Assembly: GCA_025024175.1 (NCBI GenBank)
Contig: QCXZ01000086.1
Coordinates: 22,844,245 to 22,908,244 of the forward strand
DNA length: 64,000 nt
DNA from: Rhyzopertha dominica
Lineage: Eukaryota > Arthropoda > Insecta > Coleoptera > Bostrichidae
Direction: 5' to 3'
Below are positions 1-13,196 of this stretch, in pieces. The notes below the pieces were generated by a model. That model worked only from the letters and a program-made list of their open reading frames with translations, made no database searches and had not been told where the DNA came from. Every line of letters begins with the position of its first letter. The first letter of the stretch is position 1. Made by a program: the position numbers and the translations under genes.

Positions 1-292
1 TTCAGTCATTAATTCATTAAAAAATTAAAGCTGCCTTGTTTGGAAAGTGTATGATACGGTCACTAGGCGAAATCTGTTTAACAATGTTTTGGTAACTGCC
101 GGCCGGCTACGCTTATGCTGGGTTGGAGTGGTGACACGCTTGTTGCGAATGGGTCTACATGCAGCGTATGTGACGGGAATTGAAAGGTTTGTAGGGTGCT
201 CCCTTCCTAGTGGATGCTTTTGTTAGATATTTTAGGGTTTAATGGTGGCTTAGCTCGGTTTCTTCTTTTGTGAACAAGTTAAGAACCTCCTT
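1..292. other. Unassigned sequence at window start
   Basis: No coding exon, RNA gene or repeat was recognised here. It is ordinary mixed-composition sequence running up to the target-site duplication of the next element. Confidence 0.4.
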
Positions 293-466
293 GACATGTT
301 GTTTTCCGAGCTGCATTCCTCGTTACTTATCTGACCTGACGTTTCGACACTCATGTCGCTATCTTCCACAGAAGTAGCTCTGAAACAGTTTTATAGCTAC
401 TTCTGAGGTCAAATAAGGAACAACATGTCATCGACAACAACCAAGGAAGCCTTCAAACCAAAATTG
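293..466 (+). mobile_element. Penelope-like (pLTR-type) fold-back insertion
   Basis: The 10-bp direct repeat GAACCTCCTT occurs at 283-292 and 467-476 and brackets the insertion. The element opens with GACATGTTGTTTTCC, runs through an inverted copy of its own central part, and ends with the tail GCCTTCAAACCAAA shared with the insertions at 7,613 and 13,118. A partial repeat unit joined to an inverted truncated copy is typical of Penelope-like element termini; no reverse transcriptase accompanies it. The inverted arm carries a hammerhead-like motif at 339-373 on the minus strand, damaged in the first core box (CUGUGGA). The right arm has lost most of the motif by internal deletion. Confidence 0.6.
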
Positions 467-476
467 GAACCTCCTT

Positions 477-1946
477 ATTTAATGATGTTCTTCGTTTTTA
501 TTTCATTTTCCTTTGATTCTTTCAATGGTTGTCGATGTACCTTTTGCTGCTTGCTTTATGATTGTTAGGAAACAAAAATATTTGTTTGTAATACGTCGAA
601 GTTCTATACTTAGTGTTATAATTTTGACTTCTTTGTTGAGTGACGTCAAGGCAGATGGCTTGATGCGGTAGTCCAGTTCAACGGTCCGAGGCGCTTTGCC
701 TCCAAAATATCGGGAGAGTTTCGTATTTATGTTCCTGGGAAGATCAACGGCGTCTCCCATAATTCCATTGTGTGTCTACGTGCATTAAAACGGAAAGCCC
801 CTTGATTAATAACAGGGACGAAACGGAGTACATTCCGAAAAGCGATGTTAATATGGCGATCATTTATAATAATGGCATCCGTTTTGGGGAAGTCGGAATG
901 TAAATGGTTTTAAGTAGTCAGTTAGGAGACCCTTGTGGTAAAAACAGAGTTTTGATTGATAAAGTAATTAATCATGGAAGTTGCCGCGCCGCAGTTCGCG
1001 TCGGATAAACATTCTCGCGTCATTTTAGACGCGCTAATGGAACTTAATATAACGTCAAAATTTACGAGGATTCCTGACAAAAGGGATGGCAAATAAGTAA
1101 CTTTTTTTAACCAGGAAGCTGCGGCGCGACGTGCTCAGACAACGGTATAAAAGAGCAACAAAGGATATCGGTTATCTTTTCCAGACGAAACGGATATTGT
1201 GAACGCCATCTGCACCGATACTTTTATTTCCTAAAGACAATACGTACTCCATGCTGCTTTTGATACAGTAATTTGGAAGCGGAAATCTACCGTAGGTAGC
1301 TTCCGGTGCTGCTTATGAACTCAAACGCCCGATCATACAGAGCAATCGGGATACTCCCATTCGTAACTGAACGTTATTAATAATACACAAGGTTTCCATA
1401 AAAACGTACACCGGGCTCTGGGAATTTCTTGCTCAAACTTGGAGCTCCTGTCGAATTACAACGTGAATTATTAATATATGTAGTTTCGCAACAAAACAAC
1501 AAGCCCACGCCGTTCGGTTTCTGCTCGACCAGGGTTGCTCGGCAACTTCAGCGAATTATTAAAACATGGCCAGCTTTCGAGGGCTATTAATTGCTGGAAT
1601 GCAGGTGCCGCGGAATGTTGCGGCTTGGTCAACAACTCCACCTGCATTCCCCTCTGTATATAGCACACTTTAAGATTTGTTTTTTTGCAAACAGCTCCGG
1701 ATGATGGCAAAGTTACCCTAGGAAACCAATACGGTCTAATGTAAGCACTTTACATAATCGCTACCCATAATTTAAGTACATGTTGAGCTTGAATGTCTGC
1801 TAGGACAACTAAAAGAAAATCCGTCCCACTAATTACAGATTACATAAGATTTCAGTACACGGAAATCCATGTAATCATTAAAGATTCGTGAATCCTACTA
1901 GGGATTACACTCATTACATTTTGGGACTAATACTATTACATAGTAA
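477..1946. other. Unassigned sequence
   Basis: No gene or known element recognised. Short ORFs here lack domain signatures. From about 1,840 to 1,930 several GATTACA/TGTAATC words cluster, echoing a similar cluster at 4,060-4,190 on the other side of the following LINE; this could mark repeat flanks but is weak. Confidence 0.35.
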
Positions 1947-2095
1947 GTAAGAATTTAGATGGCAATGCCATCTGTCAGCATTACACTGACATGATGACAA
2001 AGCCACCTAGCTACCATTACGGGATCTACTTCCTAAAGGGAGTGACCTGTAGCCTTACAAATTGGCATGTACCTGCATACTTCAATTTGACAGCA
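1947..2095. repeat. Left piece of a dispersed repeat (family of 15,741-16,160)
   Basis: This stretch aligns closely with 15,741-15,884: both begin GTAAGAATTTAGAT and end at CTTCAATTTGACAGCA. After that the two copies part: here a reverse-transcriptase-coding segment follows, there a 170-bp segment with a hammerhead ribozyme motif follows. The right-hand piece of the same repeat resumes at about 3,708, after the coding segment. Confidence 0.7.
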
Positions 2096-3707
2096 TATAC
2101 TTTAAATTATAGAATCTATAATTATGATATTGTACGATACACTTCATAATTTAATTTCCACTCATGTTCCGAAAAAAAATACTAATCATAAATTTCCTAA
2201 CTATTTCAAAGGTAGTACCATCAATGTAGCAAAAAAGAAATTAAAGTTTCATAAAAAGTGGAAATTTTATGGAAAAGCTGACGACTATGCCAAATTTTGT
2301 TTATTAAGACGTCGATCAAAAGAACTTACTAGCAGTAACTAACGTAATAACATTAAATGCTAAAAATATTTGGAATCTGGTACCAAATCGAAAATCCCGC
2401 GGCTTTTTTCCCTCTTCCTTGCAATTTGGAAGTAAGTTTGCTAACGATGGTCCTGAAATTTGTGAACCTTCGCCGAATTTTTCCGTACTGTGTTTGAACC
2501 TTATAATCAATTACCTTGCTCGTTCACTAATTTTGAGTCGGCACTTATCAGCAACATATCTTTTACGAAAGAGAGCGTTGTGTACTGTCTGTCCAACCTC
2601 GATGAGAGCAAGGGACAAGGGCCGGATGGATACCCACTTTTTTCATTAAAAATGCGCTGCAACACTTAGTGAGCCTCTCACTTGGATTTTTAACCGATCC
2701 TTGTCAGCGGGCGAATTCCCTTCCCAATGGAAAGTTGCCCATGTTTTGCCCATTCACAAAGACAAACATTTAGTTGCGAATTACCACCCGATAGTAAGTA
2801 AGCCATGCATCTTCAGTAAAGTTTTCGAACTTCTAGCCCACAACGTTTGATTTCGGGCCCTGAAATCAGCACCACGGTTTCTTTTCTCAACGTTCTGTCG
2901 AAACAAATCTTATAGAATATTGCATGGATCATTAAGATTCAAGTAGATTCTGTTTATACAGATTTGAGCAAAGCTTTTGGCAAAATTGACCTGTGTATTT
3001 TAATTAACAAACTGTCAAAAATCGGTGTTAAGATGGTTATCATCATATGTTAATTGCAAAGCCCAAGTAATAACGATAAATAGTTTTAAATGATCGCCTT
3101 ACTGGGTCACCTGTGGTGTACCCCAGGGTTCGGTTTTGGGGCCTCTGCAGATTTTAATTTTTATCAATGATATTGACCTAAAAATCTTTGCCCAGATAAC
3201 TAATATTTCCGACTGCATACTATTTCAAAACGACTTATGTCAATTCTATAGTTACTGTAAAATTAACAAACTTCATTTAAATTTCAGTAAGTGCTGTACC
3301 ATCACATTTACTAGAAATTTTAGATTATTTTCCTTTGACTATAACTTTGATAACAATAAGATAAAAGTCGTTCCTTATGTAAAAGGTTTAGGAGTCATTT
3401 TCGACCAGAAAATGGTCGAAAATGACCTTCTCTGTGCATATAGACAACATAACTTTTCAGGCAACTAAAATGTTGGGCTTTATAATTCGGATAACTAAAA
3501 ACTTCAGTTTTGCTGAAGTTATAAAAAACCTGTACTTCGCTTTTGTTTATAGCAAACTCAACTTTGCATCTGTTGTATGGTCTCCATATTATGATATATA
3601 CAAATTAAGACTACAATCGGTACAAAATAAATTTTTAAGGTATCTGTTCACTTTACTCTCTAGTATCTTCTTAAGTATTCCCGTGTTTAACAGTCGTTTC
3701 GAACCAA
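2096..3707 (+). pseudogene. Degraded non-LTR retrotransposon, ORF2 linker and reverse transcriptase
   Basis: Once the reverse transcriptase of a LINE. Read across frames, the order is typical: a basic linker (2,124-2,342, with the words FHKKWK and LRRRS), an early RT block about 2,590-2,850 (SKGQGPDGYP, then FPSQWKVAHVLPIHKD), the palm entry about 2,950 (VYTDLSKAFG, where D follows F in intact relatives), then GVPQGSVLGPL at about 3,113-3,145, followed by FINDID. The catalytic YADD block is not visible, and C-terminal sequence (VKGLGVIFDQKM) follows after a gap. Several frameshifts and stops make it dead. Domain order and motifs fit the Jockey/CR1 group; the clade is not resolved. Confidence 0.75.
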
Positions 3708-3797
3708 CTGAGGATGACCGTTAACCCAACACGATCGTTAAAGTTGTCTGATACAACTCGTGAAGTAAAGCACATTTATTCCAAGCCTTTTAATTAA
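3708..3797 (+). repeat. Right piece of the dispersed repeat, with decayed hammerhead-like motif
   Basis: Matches 16,052-16,155 (shared words ACGATCGT, TCTGATA, AAAGCACAT, TTAATT). It begins with CTGAGGA-T-GACC at 3,708-3,719, the 5' half of the variant hammerhead-like motif. The 3' half (GGTC-GAAAC in the other copy) is eroded here. Together with 1,947-2,095 it brackets the LINE segment. Confidence 0.55.
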
Positions 3798-4344
3798 TTC
3801 AGTATGTTTCAACAATGAGTGCACCTTTGAAAGGATTCAACTTAAAAATAACTTATCTCTTTGCCATTCTGTGTTTGTTGTGATTCGTAAAATAACAACG
3901 TTTCATTTTTAGATATTCTCTCGAAGAAACTCTGCTTTGTGTCCTTGAAGAGGTGTTGAATGAAACAGTTCAACCTCTACTACATTATGTAATAAATCAT
4001 TGGCAGCAAATTTCAAAACCTGTGCAAATAAATAAAAAAAGCAACCGGTAACGATTACACAGTCATTAAATACAGATTTCTTTAAAACTATACAAATTGC
4101 GTAAAGACTACATAGAGGTTCACAAGATTACATACTGATTACATTAGGTATTTCATAAGATTACATCGCACTTGTCCCAGGATTACACATAAAATTTAAA
4201 GTAAGGTTTATTTACAGAAATTCTAAAACTCGTAACTTAAAATGTTAAAAGAGTAGTCTATTACCATGAAAGATTTGTCGTCATCATTTTATATTGCACT
4301 TTTTGCACTATTCGAGCCTTTGTTATATAACGAAGTGAGCCGTT
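3798..4344. other. AT-rich unassigned sequence
   Basis: No gene recognised. It holds several GATTACA words at 4,060-4,190, a possible remnant of a repeat flank. Confidence 0.35.
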
Positions 4345-4720
4345 ATGTCATTTGGCATAAAAAGAACCATTTTCCATTTGTTCGATAACCCAAAAAGTGT
4401 ATATGATAACCAGGATATGGCTAGATTCAATATATTCATAAATGATATAGCATTAGAAGTGGAAAGAATAAGAGTGAGGATACCGTCGAAGGAAGGACTT
4501 GGGAAATATCGAAGAACTGGACATATACCGTCTTAATAGCTATTTCAACAAATGGAAACTAATAATGTATGAAACGCAGGCGGATATAATATAGATGAGT
4601 AAGAAATGAACGAGGGAGACAATGAAAAGAAAGATCGGAAACAGCAGGATGTATCTGGGAGTACAATTTGACAGTAGACTGAACTGAACACATATAACAG
4701 TGGATGCCATCCGAGAGTAA
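4345..4720 (+). pseudogene. Possible non-LTR reverse transcriptase scrap
   Basis: The plus strand encodes ARFNIFINDIALEVE near 4,418-4,465 (compare the LFNLYVxDL block downstream of the RT PQGS motif) and, in another frame near 4,650, RMYLGVQFDS, which resembles IYLGVQFDRQ encoded at about 41,600 in the element at 40.5 kb. This suggests a heavily decayed relative of that element. Only two short motifs support it. Confidence 0.35.
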
Positions 4721-6770
4721 GGCTAAGCAATTGGACTACCATCACTAATCTGGACCAGAGAATCAAAGAAGGCAAACGAGACGATAACGACGGTAAGATG
4801 TATATAAGAATTTTGAAAAACGTTTGCAGCAGCTGCAGTGTGACGTAACAGTGAGATATCAAAATGTGGTAAAAAGTGGCTAAGTTTTTGTCACTCCTGG
4901 GTCCTGCAACTATGTGTTTTTGCAAACAAAGTGCTTCATCCTTACATTTTGAGGCAATTTTGGTCAACAATACTAAAGCACTTGTCTGCCTTAGTAGTGT
5001 TTTATAATTCCACACCTAGTTTTACACGTAATACACTTTACTTCTAGAAGTAGACGAAAAGGTCACATTCACCAACAACATGAAAACTGAAAATTTGTGA
5101 CAGTGGACCTCTGAGGTACAGATATTAGTGGAAGAAGTCGTTTAACTATAGGATATTATGTTCCGGGCTGTGATGTAAATAACCCCTGACCTACACCTAT
5201 TAAGGTTTGATGTCAGGCACTGTCAATAAGTACACGTCAACTACTTAATCGTCCTCCGCTCGATTCGACAGTCACACAGCAAAGGCGAATGGGCCGCCGG
5301 AAAAAATACAGTGCCGCCGCCAGATTTGCATGTGCCTCTTCTTCCGCTCTCGTGCATACTGTATCGATTCGTCGTACATTCCGTTTGCCTCGCGGAACAT
5401 TTCAATCTTGTCTCCGTTCGTACCCATCCCGTTAACCTCTAACGTTACACCATTACTCGCGGCGTATGTATTTTAAATCTCCCGCTTGTTTCCGAAAAGG
5501 AAATTGAATCAAAGGATTCGGGGATTCAAAAGAGTAATTGGAATATCCCGCCTCTTCGGGCCCCGCATTCTGCAGACGTCGGCTTTGAAGCCGCTCCAGC
5601 CGGTGCCTTCTGTGACATTTGACACTGTTCCGGCTTTAATTTCAGAGGGCTGGCAGCGATAGGGGCCGTGCACAAGAGGATTTCGCGCTAGCTTGCCGGT
5701 GATGCTACGGACGATTCTCCAAAGTCCGTCGAGATTCTTACTGGCGGCCTTGGGAACTAAATTATGTCGCCATTGGTGTAACTTGGCCTCAGAAATGGTG
5801 GAGGCGCGAGATTTTGTACAAAATGTTGCTTATTCCCTTTTATGATGCGTACGAAACCCCTTTTTGTTTTAATTATGATTCGGATATACCGTTTTAAAAT
5901 TGACACCTAAATTATGTCTACTTCTGTATAAAACAAGTACAAGCAGGAATTATTTTTATATAAAATAAGAAATTTGATAGCGTAGGAATGAAAACATACC
6001 GGGATGATGGGATTTTTACATCTAAAAAATCAAAAAGTTTCAGATATTCAAATAAGATTCAGCTAAATTACTGGACAAAAAAGAATCTATCAAAAGTCTT
6101 CACGCAATCCGGGCCGTCTCAATAGCCAATTGTTTAAACTAAATTTAATTGCTACCTCCGTTAGGTAGTACAAAAATCCGAGCACATATTTTTCGCTCTT
6201 AGAAATACAATTAGTATTTACAAAGATTTAACAGTAACATACACAAAAAGGATATATAATAGATACAGAAGTCCGTTCGGGAGCTTTTAATCACATTTTT
6301 GGTCGGTTACTTGCATTTACATCATCAGACAGTCGACTTTCATCACTTTTCATCACGTCAGGATCTGGGTAAATTTGTAATTATTAATGTCATAATTTGA
6401 TTCATATAATAAAACTTATACCAAGTAAGTACACTTTCCAACTATTTTCTTAAAGTATCAAGCAACAATCTAAGAGACTGACTTATGCAGAGGGTTTTAC
6501 AGCTCGATCGTCGGCCGTCGTAAACTATTGTATTGTAAATGAGGGTTTTTACAACCTTATGGTCAGCCGTCCTAAACTATTGGGATTAGTGGCACGCTTC
6601 AAGTTCCTAAATGGGCCGTATTCAAAAAAATTTCAACTTTTCTACTATAAATTTTTGAAATTTGTTAGTTGTGATAATTTAGCAGTCAATAAAACAGAAG
6701 CTTTTATAACAAATTTTATTTAATGCTGACCTGATGCTAACTGGCGCGACCCGCGATCTATTTTTATGTG
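4721..6770. other. Unassigned sequence
   Basis: No coding signature recognised; a minus-strand open frame at 4,545-5,015 has no domain. The part 5,250-5,780 is GC-richer. At 6,490-6,590 a word pair (GGCCGTCGTAAACTATTG and CAGCCGTCCTAAACTATTG) repeats at about 60-bp spacing. Confidence 0.35.
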
Positions 6771-6774
6771 ATAC

Positions 6775-7345
6775 CAACAATTGTTTTTTTGTGTAGTCCT
6801 CTTCGAAATATAAATCTTCTTTTCTTAAAAACTCTTGAATGGTTGCCTTATTAGTAACTAGCGTTGTCCATTACTATGACGCTGTTTGGTGGCAATTTGG
6901 GGAATAAAATGTTTTTAAACCAATTTTCAAACACTTTCGCATTCATATCAGAATGATAATCGGCGGTTGCTTCTTTTAAGTTTTTACATCCGAGATTCAG
7001 GAACCAAACCATTTTCACCTCTTGCGTGTAGAATCATTATTCTTTTTCTTTTTGACGCCGGAATATTGACGTTGCACTTCCCTGAGTCATCAACCCAACC
7101 TTTTTTTATTGTATCATGGCTATCGTACCATGTTTTGTCGAGGAAAAATATCGGATGATTTACTGCCAATACATTTTTATAGATTTTAAATAATCGTATC
7201 TCTTATTACCTGGCTTTCCATCAAGCATTGCTTCTTCTCCACCTTTTTTATAGAAAAGCCAATGGTTGTAACATACTTTTGCAGGGTATGCTCGGAGCAG
7301 TCGATTAAGCACTCAGGTATATGCCGCGACAGATCCTAGTGATAA
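6775..7345 (-). pseudogene. Tc1/mariner-type (DDE_3-like) transposase fragment
   Basis: Encoded a cut-and-paste DDE transposase. The minus strand reads HPIFFLDKTWYDSHDTIKKG, containing the first catalytic Asp (FLDKTW), then WVDDSGKCNVNIP and KRIMILHARGENG. In shifted frames it continues through a DMNAKVFENWF-type segment to SVIVMDNASY, the second catalytic Asp block, after which stops occur near 6,865. The third acidic residue and the N-terminal DNA-binding region are not recognisable. No terminal inverted repeats were found, so this is a relic within AT-rich sequence. Confidence 0.7.
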
Positions 7346-7612
7346 GAATGAACATATTTAATTGTTTCGAAGGTACTCAGTTGCCCCACGGTTTAAAATC
7401 AGCAATAATCTGTTTGACCAGTTGCCCTACAAAATGTATTTGTCACAAACTCCTCCTAATAAGTAGCTAAATGTAAGCTTACATGTAGGTATGACTGAAT
7501 AAGTAAAAAATATTACACTTGGTACGCTTATATGCTGTAAAACTTTAAAATATAAGTAAACACATATGCTTTCAATACCGTTTATAGTAGGAGTAGAACA
7601 GTTCCGATTTCT

Positions 7613-7734
7613 GACATATTGTTTTCCGGGCTGGTTCCCACGTTGGTTATTAGAGGTCTAATAATAACCAACGTGGGAACCAGCCCGGAAAACAACATGT
7701 CATCGACAACAACCACGGAAGCCTTCAAACCAAA
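7613..7734 (+). mobile_element. Penelope-like fold-back insertion with 12-bp target duplication
   Basis: The direct repeat GTTCCGATTTCT at 7,601-7,612 and 7,735-7,746 brackets this 122-bp element. It is a near-perfect palindrome: GTTTTCCGGGCTGGTTCCC inward to GGTTATTAGA, then back out through CCAACGTGGGAACCAGCC to AACAACATG and the family tail GCCTTCAAACC. Compared with the copy at 13,118, both arms stop within a few bases of the predicted cleavage point of the hammerhead-like motif, so the motif itself is absent. Confidence 0.7.
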
Positions 7735-7749
7735 GTTCCGATTTCTTAT

Positions 7750-10700
7750 TGTTTCCAAAAAAATATACAGGTGGAAACTACGTTTATGACTCTCCGGATT
7801 CAAAAAAATATATAACCTGTGAAGAAACAGGGCAGGGGACGATTGCACACCGCAATCAAAAATTAGAAAGTATGGGCTGCCGCATTGAAATTGGAATGTT
7901 TACCATTCATAGTTATAAAAATAGATACTACTCATTAAATTAGGAAATAATACGATTTAGTCATACATTAAAAGCTATTAGATGAGAAATATTTGTAGTT
8001 CAAATAATAATACCAAATAATGCTCATTGATTTATGTGTTCGGAAAAAATTCTAAAAAAGCCTAAACACAATTTTTGGATACGGTCCACTCCGCTGCAAA
8101 ACAGTGGAACGTGCCGAACCCGTCTGTTATTTACGACAGCTTCAGGTAATACTTGCAAACCATTGTGAGAGGAAATCGTCTGTTCGTATAATGAGTCTCA
8201 TAGATTGTTGTTTGCAATTATAACTATAGTGCTAGTCCATTTCATGATCGCCTACTTTTATTATCTTCCCTACCATAAAATTTCTTTGTTTTATGCCAAA
8301 AATTTTTATCTGTCATTTCTTTAAAACTGTGGCTGGCCAAGAATATTTTTATTGAAAATTAACAGCGTTAGAAAAACTCCTGTAGTGCTAAGCAGGAAAC
8401 TTGTGTAATCAAACAAAAATTTGTATAGTATTTTATATAAATTAATGTTTTTATTATATATTAAAATTCTTATCTCATGAGGAACTAGTTCTAACCATGT
8501 TTAATACGTATTTAGTATAATTAGACAGTATTTGTTTAAAAACAGACATGTATAGTCTGCATGAATCCTTCAAGATACTCCTTCAAACCATTTCCATGGA
8601 TTTTGAGCAGTTTTTGATGGTGACTTTTACAATGAAGAATAATTCTCGCAAAATTATATTTTGATTTATAGCAGGTATTTTCTAACTTTGCATTGTATTT
8701 TTGCGCATTTTACAAAGACGATACTGTTCGCACTTTGTCTGTCTGATGCCTGTCGCTCTTAGAGATCGAGATGGGCTCAACGGATCGGGTTCGTTGATAG
8801 CTCGCTTAACTAAGGTAACACGATTTCCTTTCGTTTTATGAAATTTGTATGTAATATATCTTAAACTGAGTACCTTGTAACGATTCAAAATCGAAGGAAG
8901 CGAAGCTATAGATTATTGACACCAGTATCAAAAATATCATAGTATTCGAAAATCGCAATTCGTAAAATTATTAAATAACTGATTTATTGTTGGTGCCAAT
9001 GTTTCGTCGTGAGGCGCATCGTTCTGGAACATAGACTTTTTCTGTCTTCGGTCGCCTCTTTTGGCACGCCGATAAGACAGCGAATTAGCAGAGGCAAACA
9101 CTCTTAATTAAAATCTCGATCAGGTCTGTGGTTTAAAGTGTCCAATTGGTTGTTTTTGAGATGGAGTCGCTGGATCTTCGATCTGCCATTCGGCAGGATT
9201 AATACTCGCGGACCATGTTCCACAAGAAATCGGAGTAGGATAATGTATTCGTGCAGTAGACATATTTTTTTAACACTTTGTAAACTATCTGAACTACACT
9301 TTTCATATTTGAAATAGTTGTAAACCTCGCTTGACTCCGCAATTTTTTTTTAATGGCTGGACCGAGTAAACATTTTTTGTCGTAACCTTCATGGTATGCG
9401 CGAATTCTATGACTGCATAACAAAACCCCTTGCGCTCCTGTCAATGAATCTCTGATGGGATTTACGAGTAGTATAATCTTTCAATTTTTCATTCCTGTTC
9501 TGGGTAAAATTCATTATTTTTGGAATAATGTTTTCAAGTTTCGTATGTTTTTGAGCAATCACAAAGTTTGTCTGAAATTATTCATTACCAATGATAGAAA
9601 GTAATCAGCTTTATACTTTATACCTTCTCAAACTATTTGCAGAATACTAAGGTACCTATTTACTTGCTTGAATGGAAAATAGCTCAAAGCAGTTTGTTGT
9701 CATTTATAAATATGAAAGGTCCTGCAAATAAACGTCCTATTTGACTGCAGTTCTTTTCAACTGATGACAATGTTATCGAGGCTATCCTACAGTTTTTTAC
9801 CGTTTGGTAAAGCGTTACAAAACACCACCTATGGCTTGGGAACTTAGTTTTTAGGCAACTGAAATTCGTATTTCTTAAATAACGTGTGCACTGGACAAAT
9901 TAAGCAAAAATATAACAATACAAGCATTATTTGGAACCGTTCAGTGGTATTTTCCACAACAACGTTTGAAAAATGGAAATGGTTATGGCAGGGTACCCGA
10001 TGTCTACAAGCAATCTGTAGTGCTAGCGCTGCCAATGGGCTCCAAGATGGCGGGCGAGGCAGCTACTACACGCGCGGCAAACCGCCATACCAGGACGCAA
10101 ACTTCGCTCACTCTGTACATAGTTTTTTGCGCAAGCAACTGCAAAAAGCTCACCCCTCCCTCAATTTCGCGTTAGCTGAAATTCCCTCCCCGAACCGCAG
10201 AGATTAGAACAGTACATCTGGCCGTGAAAGTTTAAACAACTTCTGGTGGCTGCAAGGTTATAATATCATAAATTTAAACGGCGCATTGCAATACGTAACT
10301 CTGGCCATGAGAATTTATTGCCGGTCCCCCACCCACTTGGCCCGGCTGAAATATTTAGCGGCCGTACTGGGTGGTCAATTGTAAGTGGGAAATTTCCAGT
10401 TGGGCTTGCAGCGGGTCGGCGAATATTTTCAGCTGATGCAATTAACTTGTGCGAGTAAGCGGGAGCCCGCCAACGTTTAATAGGCCTTTGTCTGCGTCGG
10501 AAAAGAAAACAAAGGACGCTTAATTTAAAATATTTACGTAGGTCGCATTTCGTATTACGCTGGCTGAAGGACTAAGACACTTCAGACGCACTCAAATATT
10601 TAAAGATGTTTGTTCAATTCCACGGTCGGCTATTTCCGCCTTATATTCGTTATTTGCGCGGTTCCACCCCCTCTCACGGCAGAGCTNCCTGAAGACGACG

Positions 10701-10967
10701 CTGCGTGTTTCGCAAAAATTCTCGCGTTGATTCGCATCCGACAGNCAGACGTTTAATATAACTACAAATTGTGAAAATACGACTAGCCGCCCACTGTTTG
10801 CTTTAGCCATCGATTAAACACGCACTGTTTGCCAATTTGCTGAGCAAAACCGCAGTTCTTTCGCCGTCGAACGGTGAATATCCTCGTCAAAATATCGCAA
10901 CACATTCGCACTGGATGGATGCACCTAAAAAACGACTGAAAAGCTTATGCAAGCTTCATTTCATGTA
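7750..10967. other. Unassigned sequence
   Basis: No gene or element recognised over about 3.2 kb. 7,750-10,000 is AT-rich; 10,030-10,830 is GC-richer, contains single ambiguous bases at 10,687 and 10,745, and has no convincing splice-bounded reading frame. Confidence 0.35.
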
Positions 10968-11201
10968 TACAGGGTCGCTACAAAGTATGAACCAGCAGGA
11001 TATTTCAAGTTCTCTTCGACCGATTTTTCTCCATGTCAGCTCTCGTTTCAGAGATATGGGCGTTGCATTTTTTAATGGGAAGGAGCATCAAAAGGCGCAT
11101 CATTGAAAAGGAAATATGGAAAATGTGTAAATACAATAACTGAGCCTAACAAAGAACGAAAACTTTTCTTTATCGCTAAAATGGCCAAAATTATTTCTTA
11201 A

Positions 11202-11615
11202 CTAGTGATAATTTTCGTCTAGTTTGATCAATTTATTGCGAATCGGGTATTCAAAAAGTTCCCCATTTACTTCCTGGCAGTAATGCAGCCTTGAGTAATG
11301 TTTTTCCATGTGTAGCATATTTGGAGGTAAGTTCTGAATTTCTGCACTGATTCGTCCTTTTAAATCTTCTGCATTATGTGGCCGATCAGCATTAATACGA
11401 TTTTTCAGATACACGCACAGGAAAAAATCAAGCGGCCTCATATCAGGGGAACGTGCTGGGCATCCTATCGCTCCGCCTACCAATCCATCTATCTGGAAAT
11501 ATCGCATTCAAATATCCACGAACATTGACTGCAAAATGGAGCGGTGCATTATCTTGCTGAAACAATATCTGATCAGAAGGACGTGCAGCATTTTCGCGAT
11601 TAGGGAACAGGTCAA
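11202..11615 (-). pseudogene. Mariner-like transposase, C-terminal half
   Basis: Holds the second and third catalytic aspartates: QQDNAPLHFAVNVRGYL around 11,530-11,580, then after a one-base frameshift near 11,470 CPARSPDMRPLDFFL. Counting from the Asp of QQD to the Asp of PLDFF, with the frameshift allowed for, leaves 41 residues between, hence DD41D. The protein runs on to a C-terminus with HYCQEVNGELFEYP. The frameshift and the split make it inactive. Confidence 0.75.
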
Positions 11616-13196
11616 TAAGTTCTTAGTGCTTCGGTCTCGGTCTCGGAAATGCATGGTTTCTTTGGTCTCGGTCTCGGTCTCGTGACGAGAGTCTCGGTAT
11701 TCCTAATATTTTTGAAATCCCGATACGTTCCTTTTACAAGAATGTCATCAAAGGCGATGTTCTTTTAAATAACAGTGCAGCACACCAAATACATTTGGAA
11801 TCCGTACTAAAATTATATGCGATCATATATTTCTGTTGGCATAAATATGTCAAAATGATCATTATTTATTTAAGAGATTTTTTTATAAATAATGGTATCA
11901 AGTTGATCATGCAAGTAACTAAATTTTTCTATCCGCTCCATCACGCTTAGTCATAATTGACAACAAAATTCATACAAATTACTGTATTGCGCTATAGCCT
12001 TCATAGTATTTATGTACCCACGCAAGATGGCTTGTTGATTTCGTAGTAATTATACTACTAATACGATTGATTTGACTGTATTATGTATTATGTATTTTAT
12101 TAATTATTTGTCAGGCCAAAATATTAAATTGAATCTAACAATGCTTTTGGTGCAGTTAAAACCAAGTGCGTTGCAGCTGAAATCAAAATTTAGTTACTTA
12201 CTTCCATCATACAATTATAATTATTTAGAAGAAACTGATATTAATTCTTGCATTTTACGTTTACCTTGTCTGGTTTATTTTTTGTAAAATACTTTCTTAC
12301 GTCGCCGAATATAGAAACCAATGTTTTATAAGAATCGTAGAAAAAAATGTGTTTTAAAAATAATAATTATAATACAATTCTTTATTGGGCCAATTTGATA
12401 CAAAAGAAACAAAACGAAAAAAACTATGACAATTAGCCAAAATGGCAAAGTTTCAATGGCGTAGATTTATACCATGTTTGCACTAATACCAACACGCAGC
12501 GCAAAAAAATTAAACCAATTGACGGTTGATTTACTTGTATTTAGTTATTGTCAATATTCTGATTGAAAACTATTCGTGCTACATATTATAAACACTATGA
12601 TACATTGATGCTATCTGCCACGCCACTGTGCGTATGGAACGCCGATATCGCATTTATTAACAAATCCTTTCATGTAACATTTCAAAAACTAACAATTTTA
12701 AACATTCATTTAATGCTTCTTGAATTGACATCAAACAATTTTTTGTTCGTTCTACAAACTAAACCGAATAAAAATATTTAATGAATTATTTTGTTAGTTT
12801 GATAAAAACGTTGTGCTTGCATTTCGCAACAAACATATTAATAATTATTTTTATCAAATATGACAACGCTGAAACGGAATCTAATCTCAAAGTACATGTT
12901 GCAACCTGCATTTGCAAGTCCGGGTATTGTAAAGTTAGAATTCATAAATTATAAAATGAGAAACGTTAAGCGAAACGTTAAGTAGGTGATGTGACAAAAG
13001 ATAAACTTCTGCCTGATTCTTATCCTTGCAAAGGATTTAAGTGTTGCGTGAATTTTGGCACAATATGTAGTTATACGGTAAATATGTTCGCTGTTTTTGA
13101 GGATATTGCATAGATATTTTGGTTTGAAGGCTTCCGTGGTTGTTGTCGATGACATGTTGTTTTCCGGGCTGGTTCCCACGTTGGTTATTAGACCTT

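Noticed and set aside
4545..5015. 156-residue open frame on the minus strand
   Set aside because: No domain, leucine/serine-rich by composition, and it overlaps a plus-strand LINE scrap.
9199..9444. 81-residue minus-strand open frame
   Set aside because: No recognisable transposase or host domain; likely chance.
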